DNA from: Paragonimus westermani
Taxonomy: Eukaryota; Platyhelminthes; Trematoda; Plagiorchiida; Troglotrematidae
NCBI GenBank assembly: GCA_008508345.1
Contig: QNGE01000852.1
Span: 69,563 to 133,562 of the forward strand
Length of the DNA stretch: 64,000 nucleotides
Direction of reading: 5' to 3'
Positions 58,261 to 64,000 of this stretch are shown in pieces. Within the stretch, counting starts at the first letter, position 1; the number at the start of each line of letters is the position of its first letter. Made by a program: the position numbers and the translations under genes. The notes beneath the pieces are model-generated. The model made no database searches. It saw only the letters and a program-made list of their open reading frames with translations, and had not been told where the DNA came from.

Positions 58261-61200
58261 CTCTGATTGAAAATACTACCTGATGGGGCAATAAACAGAA
58301 GGCGGTGACACTCGTGTTGTGCAACTCTGCGTGTATCGGTGTATTTTTTCTTCCGCCTCACCTTCCCTTTTCTTTAGATTGTGCCGCCTCTTTCTTTTCT
58401 CTTCATACACATTATGGCACGTTTGTTACTTCATATGCTCTTCTGTCGTGCCATATATATATACCTTATATATACACATTATTTATATACATATTATGAT
58501 GCTGACCACCAATGAAGCCAAGAACAATAGGAGGAAAATTATAACCAACAAGCTCATACTGAGAGGAATTAACCAGAGTGTATACATGTATCGAAATGCC
58601 GCAATCAGGGGAACACGAAACCTCTCACCAAGAAAACCTCAACGATGAAGTTTGTCGATAAACCTAATCCAGTCTATTGTAATCTCATCAGTGTTGCAAT
58701 GGTCTTCTGTACACCTCAGTTCATTTGTTTCGTCGTTTGAATCGTTTCTTTTCATAGCTTCATCGAGTTCTTGCCACTCAGCATAGTTAGATTCACAAAC
58801 GAACGATTCGATTCGTGTGGATGTCACCTACTAATCGATGCACCCTTGATTAATGCTCCGCTATAGCTATTCATATGATCTTTCTGGCAGACATGATTGC
58901 AACACGAGCACGATCTGAAGGGTGATGTAAACAACCCATTGATGGAACAGTAGTTGCTTGATTAAAAAACACCACAAACTTACGAGTGAACACTTACACA
59001 TATCCGGATCAGGAATCACTTCACTAAGTGGTATAAGAAAAACGGCCGCACCGCGCCGTGTTTATTGTGACTAGCTTAAAAAACAGTGTTTTCGGCTTGA
59101 AATGTATGTACTACCTACAGAACAACGGTATATCATACTCACTAAACCCAACTGTAATTACTGGTTTGATTTTTAAAAGCGGTGTTCTCGCAGTTCCCGC
59201 CTGAAACTGAAAGCCGAGCCAGTAACAAGAGTGGCGGGAAAAAAATTATTTGCAATTAACTTGAAAGTGTTTCCGTGGGCAGTTCGGTAACAATGTATGC
59301 AATGAAAATGATCTTTTCTCCTCTGGTTATTCGGTGCAGGTATACAGAACTCCTGTCCCGCCCACAAATAAAAGTCACCTCCTAAGGAAAGAAAAGCCGT
59401 CCTTTAGTGGGCATGTTTTTGTGTTAGGCACATAGTTAACATTGAAATCCCATGAAGATGGCCGATGTAAGCCCAATTTGATCATGTCAAAACCGTCAAA
59501 AAATCAGACTAGTCGCTTGTTCAAGGATCACATCGATGTAAACAGTAACAGTATTTGTATATCTTCCGACAGACATCACCGTCACACTGGCCAGTATTCG
59601 CTGCCCTACACCAGTATGATTACATAAGGACCGGGACACTGTCAAGTTGTCCAGGTCTGTACAATAGCCAAATGACGTTTATCCAAAACCCAGAAACTGC
59701 CTACTAATGTTTGCGTGGGCCCATAGTATAGTTAAGAAAAGCAACATGATTAAGAATACTGTATTTTAGAAAAACGTTGGCTTGCTTTTTGATTTAAGGA
59801 GTTCCAAATCATTGTTCAAGCATGATTTGCATCTTGTTTATTTTCGGTGAATTGATTTCACATCTTTTTTCAACCGCACCACTTGAGTAAACAAGCCTGG
59901 GTTTTTAGCTTCTGAAACGACACCTGATCTACTTGATGCAATCACGGTTAGATCGACTTGTTTGAAAAACACCGCACTCCCCAGATATCATCTAGTGGGG
60001 TTGGTTTGGCGTGGCTGACGGAGGAGAACTAATTGAGTAAGTCTCTTGTTCTGGGCCTATCATGGTCGATTGTAGGACGTGGGTTTGCTTGCCAAAGCGA
60101 CGTGCGAAGGTCGTATTTGAAGATACCTGTGTACTCTGGTGATCCATCGTGAGGCCAGTGTGCAATCAAGGTGAGCATGGTCCAACATGATTGTTGTGCT
60201 GATTTCTGTTGGACAGGGCTGAGCACATTTTGAAACTCTGAGTATGTTTTCCGTATGGATTTGAGTGGCTTGCTTCTCCGTCAGAGACACCAGAGCTAAA
60301 TTCGTTGCATATTTCGTGAGAGCATCTTTTAAAAGAAGGTTTCTCCTATTTTAGGTTTTCTTCCTGAGGGAAGCAATTCACCCTACTGGGAGTGTTTCAC
60401 ATCATTTTGGTGGTATGCCTTGTGCAAAAAACATAAGAGAAGAAGCAAGTTTAAAAACGGCCGCAAGCATAGCCTAACAGATCATCCTATTTCCATGAAT
60501 GTATCTGTATATTTATTTTCAACAAAAGTATGTTGCGGTATACTGGATTAAAATATATGGCGAAATTAGCGTGTATAGTGTACAAAGGAGCTATTTTGGA
60601 CCTAAACGGTTTTCCACCCTATGGTAGTACATCATATGACTGTCAGTGATGTACAGCTGTGAAGATTTTTTTACAAGACGCTTTGGGGTTTCGCTTTAAA
60701 ACATGCAAGACATCGTGAGATTTTTTAGTTTGGCGTTTTTCCGCAACAGAAGTGACGATTTACTAGTCAGGGCTGCAGAACAAGAAATGAATAGTGTTAA
60801 TTTTTATGTTCACCTATTTCTTTGTATGTACCGTTTCCGGAGTAGCCGTTAGGTTTTCCTTGTGTCATGCAGTACGTTTCCGCTGTATCTAACGCATGAC
60901 CAGTTTTAGATGGTGGAACCACATAAGAACTAAGTGTTCCAATCAACAACTTGTTACAATTGATTTGAACTCGATTTGTTACTCAGTTCAGTTTTGTTTC
61001 CCACTCAGCATCTCTCATGGTCCCTATATTCTTTTACTTACATATATGTATATGTATGTACACATGAGCTGGGATGACAGTGTACTGCCTTCATCGGAAC
61101 ATGGGCAAACAGCCCCTATCGATATGGCTAATTACGCCCTTTTCGGTCGAAATTCCATGTCCACATACCCTTACCTTTGCCACGTTTATCGTATAGTACT

Positions 61201-61867
61201 GTGTTAACGTTTCATTGCACCACAGCCCGGGTGTTCCGAGTTGTAACAAACCAGGTGCAACCCAGATCATTTGCGTGTTGCCATGGTTGCAATGGGCTGA
61301 ATGAGTCATCGCTTTCGTGGTCGACTGCAGTCAGTATGGTGTGTACAGAGCTAGGGTGTGAAACTGCGGACATAGATGGAGTGAAAAAGTCAACATGTTA
61401 GGTCACAACCAACAGTCAAAAGATGATACAGCAGATATAAAACATGAAACAAAAGTGCCTCAATAACGAAAGCAGATATTAACATCCAATGTCATCGGTC
61501 ATGAACGTGAAGAACTGTGTGAAAGTTAGAACGAACGGACAGGGTTAACGTTACAAAAGTTCATGATTGGGTTTTACAACACAAGCAAGAAGGTTGTCAG
61601 ATCTCAGGTATTCAGACTGCCTCAGTCAACAGTTTAACCACACAAAGAGCAACAAGCTAATTTTGCCATGTTTCATCCAACGCGAGAAATTTAGAAAAGC
61701 AACGGCTTAACGACAGGACAAACGAGTTGACTCGATCAACACCGTAATCACTGAAGGCCAGCATAGGGCAGTCAAAAATAAGGAGAACGAACCACACGAT
61801 GATCAGTTACAGCATAACGGAAAGGTGATCGGAGAATCCTTCTAACTGTTCTAACAAGAAAGAAGGT
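58261..61867. other. No recognisable feature; AT-rich runs
   Basis: There are TATA-rich simple sequences near 58,457-58,500 and 61,040-61,065. The minus frame at 60,029-60,290 has no recognised domain. Otherwise nothing was identified. Confidence 0.5.
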
Positions 61868-62044
61868 GTAAGATATCCGTACCAAATTTAGTACGAATGA
61901 AGTTGAACAGTTTGGGCGTCGTGTTTAACATGTTATTGATAAACAGATTGGGAATAAAACAGAGTTACGAGCAAGTTGTAATACTCTACGTTTCAACCAC
62001 CTCGGGTGGCCTTCCTCAGGAGTTTTGTAATCGAAATCACATTG
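61868..62044 (-). repeat. Penelope-like 3' end, left arm of palindrome
   Basis: Minus-strand copy of the 3' region seen at 6,915-7,085 (for example ACGAATGAAGTTGAACAGTT against ACGAATGATGTCAAACAGTT). It is 5'-truncated at 62,044, where the inverted copy begins after one base. Confidence 0.85.
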
Positions 62045-62117
62045 TCAATGTGATTTCGATTACAACACTCCTGAGGAAGGCCACCCGAGGTGGTTGAAAC
62101 GTAGAGTATTACAACTT
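61973..62117. repeat. 145-bp near-perfect palindrome at the edge of the N gap
   Basis: Arms 61,973-62,044 and 62,046-62,117 are reverse complements, with one mismatch by eye and a single-base spacer. The sequence is Penelope 3' end. The gap starts at the last palindromic base. Confidence 0.95.
62071..62100 (+). ncRNA. Hammerhead-like core in Penelope 3' end
   Basis: CTGAGGA at 62,071 fits the CUGANGA core. A stem of CCACC/GGTGG around a CGA loop follows, and GAAAC ends at 62,100. An A-T pair closes stem II and one G is unpaired. Stem I and stem III partners are not convincing. The mirror copy is at about 61,990-62,019 on the minus strand. Hammerheads are documented in Penelope-like elements, but activity here is unproven. 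Confidence 0.45.
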
Positions 62118-62840
62118 NNNNNNNNNNNNNNNNNNNNNNNNNNNNNNNNNNNNNNNNNNNNNNNNNNNNNNNNNNNNNNNNNNNNNNNNNNNNNNNNNNN
62201 NNNNNNNNNNNNNNNNNNNNNNNNNNNNNNNNNNNNNNNNNNNNNNNNNNNNNNNNNNNNNNNNNNNNNNNNNNNNNNNNNNNNNNNNNNNNNNNNNNNN
62301 NNNNNNNNNNNNNNNNNNNNNNNNNNNNNNNNNNNNNNNNNNNNNNNNNNNNNNNNNNNNNNNNNNNNNNNNNNNNNNNNNNNNNNNNNNNNNNNNNNNN
62401 NNNNNNNNNNNNNNNNNNNNNNNNNNNNNNNNNNNNNNNNNNNNNNNNNNNNNNNNNNNNNNNNNNNNNNNNNNNNNNNNNNNNNNNNNNNNNNNNNNNN
62501 NNNNNNNNNNNNNNNNNNNNNNNNNNNNNNNNNNNNNNNNNNNNNNNNNNNNNNNNNNNNNNNNNNNNNNNNNNNNNNNNNNNNNNNNNNNNNNNNNNNN
62601 NNNNNNNNNNNNNNNNNNNNNNNNNNNNNNNNNNNNNNNNNNNNNNNNNNNNNNNNNNNNNNNNNNNNNNNNNNNNNNNNNNNNNNNNNNNNNNNNNNNN
62701 NNNNNNNNNNNNNNNNNNNNNNNNNNNNNNNNNNNNNNNNNNNNNNNNNNNNNNNNNNNNNNNNNNNNNNNNNNNNNNNNNNNNNNNNNNNNNNNNNNNN
62801 NNNNNNNNNNNNNNNNNNNNNNNNNNNNNNNNNNNNNNNN
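62118..62840. other. Assembly gap (723 N)
   Basis: Run of N between a Penelope palindrome and the 3' end of an RTE-like LINE. Open frames reported across it are meaningless. Confidence 1.
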
Positions 62841-62895
62841 CTTTGGCTTCGGTCACTGTGACAGGCTAATCCGAATCGGATGCCGTCAACCATGC
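62841..62895 (+). repeat. RTE-like 3' terminus fragment
   Basis: GGTCACTGTGACAGGCTAAT and the following CGAATCGGATGCC match, in opposite orientation, the ends at 51,545-51,590 and 55,100-55,140. The body of this copy presumably lies in the gap. Confidence 0.9.
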
Positions 62896-63737
62896 ATGCA
62901 CATGCAGGAACGTAACATGGATGGACCGTACAATATCGAGATCACCGTGACACAGATGTCAGTGGCTAGAGTTCAATAAAGCCTCCACTTAATCAGGATG
63001 GTCAGTAATGGTGTTTTCCAGACTGAGCCCGTTCTACGTGGTCGAGCGGAACGACGAGACGAAACAAGCATGTAGCAATGAACTTGCAAGATGGTACGAT
63101 ATGCCGACAGTGAAAGCCCGAAGAAGTGTATCAACTCAGTGACCAACAAATTGTAGGCCGGAGAGGATTGCTCAGCGGGTTACAGAAAATAAATGAACCG
63201 CAGACAGGACAGGAATGCTGTTCCCAGTCGGTGTCACCACTTAGTTTTGAGACGTGGAAGAGAACTACTCATGCTCTGAAATGACGGTCCGCAGCGTCAG
63301 AAACAACGGCCGGAAAACGTGAATGCAGTTTGTATGAAAAGTGACCCTCATTGGATGGCACCGAGTGTAGAAGTATGCCGATCGTGTAAGCTAGTGCCTA
63401 CGGCCGTAATGTATCTCTCTATGTGTATTCTAACTAGTCTCCAACATTAAACAACGTCACGGGTGAAACGCGATTTACGGGTAGCGTGCATATGTTTGCG
63501 TTGTAAGCAGTGCCAGCCGATTATAAGATCAGCCTTTTAGACACGTGCACACTGTCACGAGTAAAGTATTATACTCGCACTGGGGTTGCCCGCAAGTGAA
63601 GGCTACGCGAGTAGACACCAATCATGATGTTCCAAACAAGATCACAGTGTTGAATAGACAACGTAGGTTGGAGGGGTGCGTTTAATGTTCAAAGCACTCT
63701 TATTGGTAAATCGAATGAGAATAGCAAGCAAGTTGTA
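62896..63737. other. No recognisable feature
   Basis: Nothing identifiable by eye. Confidence 0.5.
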
Positions 63738-63790
63738 ACGAGCAAGTTGTAATACTGTACGTTTCACCCACTTCGGGCAGCGTTCCTTTC
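63738..63790 (-). repeat. Short Penelope 3' fragment
   Basis: CGAGCAAGTTGTAATACTGT then ACGTTTCACCCACTTCGGGC resembles 61,969-62,010, with a changed stem and CGAAAGGA in place of the CTGAGGA core. Probably an old relict. Confidence 0.65.
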
Positions 63791-64000
63791 GAATATCTAA
63801 GGTAGCAAAAATTGGTAGCAAAAATTGGGATAACTCGGAGATCTTGAACTACCAAAGTTGTGAGGCGTTCACAAACAAAAAACCTTGTGATTAACGTTAC
63901 CGCATGAGACTGTTAAGAGAGAATGATGAAACACCTGAAGGTCACAGATCGCCTTTCCTCACTTGAGCGAGCACTATATCCTCTTAAGCTTGAGCAGTTT
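63791..64000. other. No recognisable feature
   Basis: A short direct repeat of GGTAGCAAAAATTGG lies at about 63,802-63,828. Nothing else was noted. Confidence 0.6.

Noticed and set aside
60029..60290. Two overlapping minus-strand frames as coding
   Set aside because: No recognised domain, and the frames overlap each other. Possibly an old repeat.
61993..62893. Long open frames of 255-287 codons across 62 kb
   Set aside because: They consist almost wholly of N and are not real.
63796..63812. CTAAGGTAGCAAA as an R2-type 28S target site
   Set aside because: Only about a dozen bases resemble the rDNA target, and no further rRNA sequence surrounds it.

Overview
This window looks like gene-poor, repeat-dense DNA from an animal. 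The mix of elements best fits a flatworm, probably a digenean trematode. It holds CR1-like and RTE-like LINEs, two Penelope-like families with GIY-YIG domains, an R2-clade LINE, two Ty3/gypsy elements (one of the CsRn1-like kind) and a short tRNA-related SINE. The organism is inferred from element composition only. I found no host gene with a recognisable domain, no rRNA or tRNA gene and no CRISPR array. There are two N gaps (49,711-49,788 and 62,118-62,840) and two single Ns (53,944 and 55,343).

Layout. 1-266 is one of three copies of an unclassified repeat (repeat Y). About 430-1,875 is a decayed CR1-like LINE (+). 6,915-8,520 is a divergent pair of Penelope-like fragments with near-identical arms. 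Three SINE copies lie at about 14.2, 15.5 and 53.8 kb. Repeat X occurs at 16.5 and 36.9 kb. From about 20.25 to 27.45 kb an R2-clade LINE (-) is split by a gypsy element (22,980-27,091, -) with 157-bp LTRs. 29.3-31.1 kb carries two convergent Penelope-like fragments. 41.0-44.7 kb is a CsRn1-like gypsy (+), itself interrupted by an inverted repeat Y. 44.8-51.9 kb is a head-to-tail run of RTE-like LINE units (-). 53.9-58.3 kb is a patchwork of RTE fragments and a second endonuclease-RT LINE (+). The right end holds a 145-bp palindrome made from Penelope 3' sequence, running into the large gap.

Every coding element seen carries stops, frameshifts, deletions or mutated catalytic residues, so nothing here looks autonomous today. 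The interest lies in the nesting order (gypsy into R2), the inverted Penelope pairs, a hammerhead-like core in the Penelope 3' region and the tandem RTE arrangement. Long stretches (2.7-6.9, 8.5-14.1, 16.9-20.2, 27.5-29.3, 31.1-36.4, 58.3-61.8 and 62.9-63.7 kb) hold nothing I can identify.
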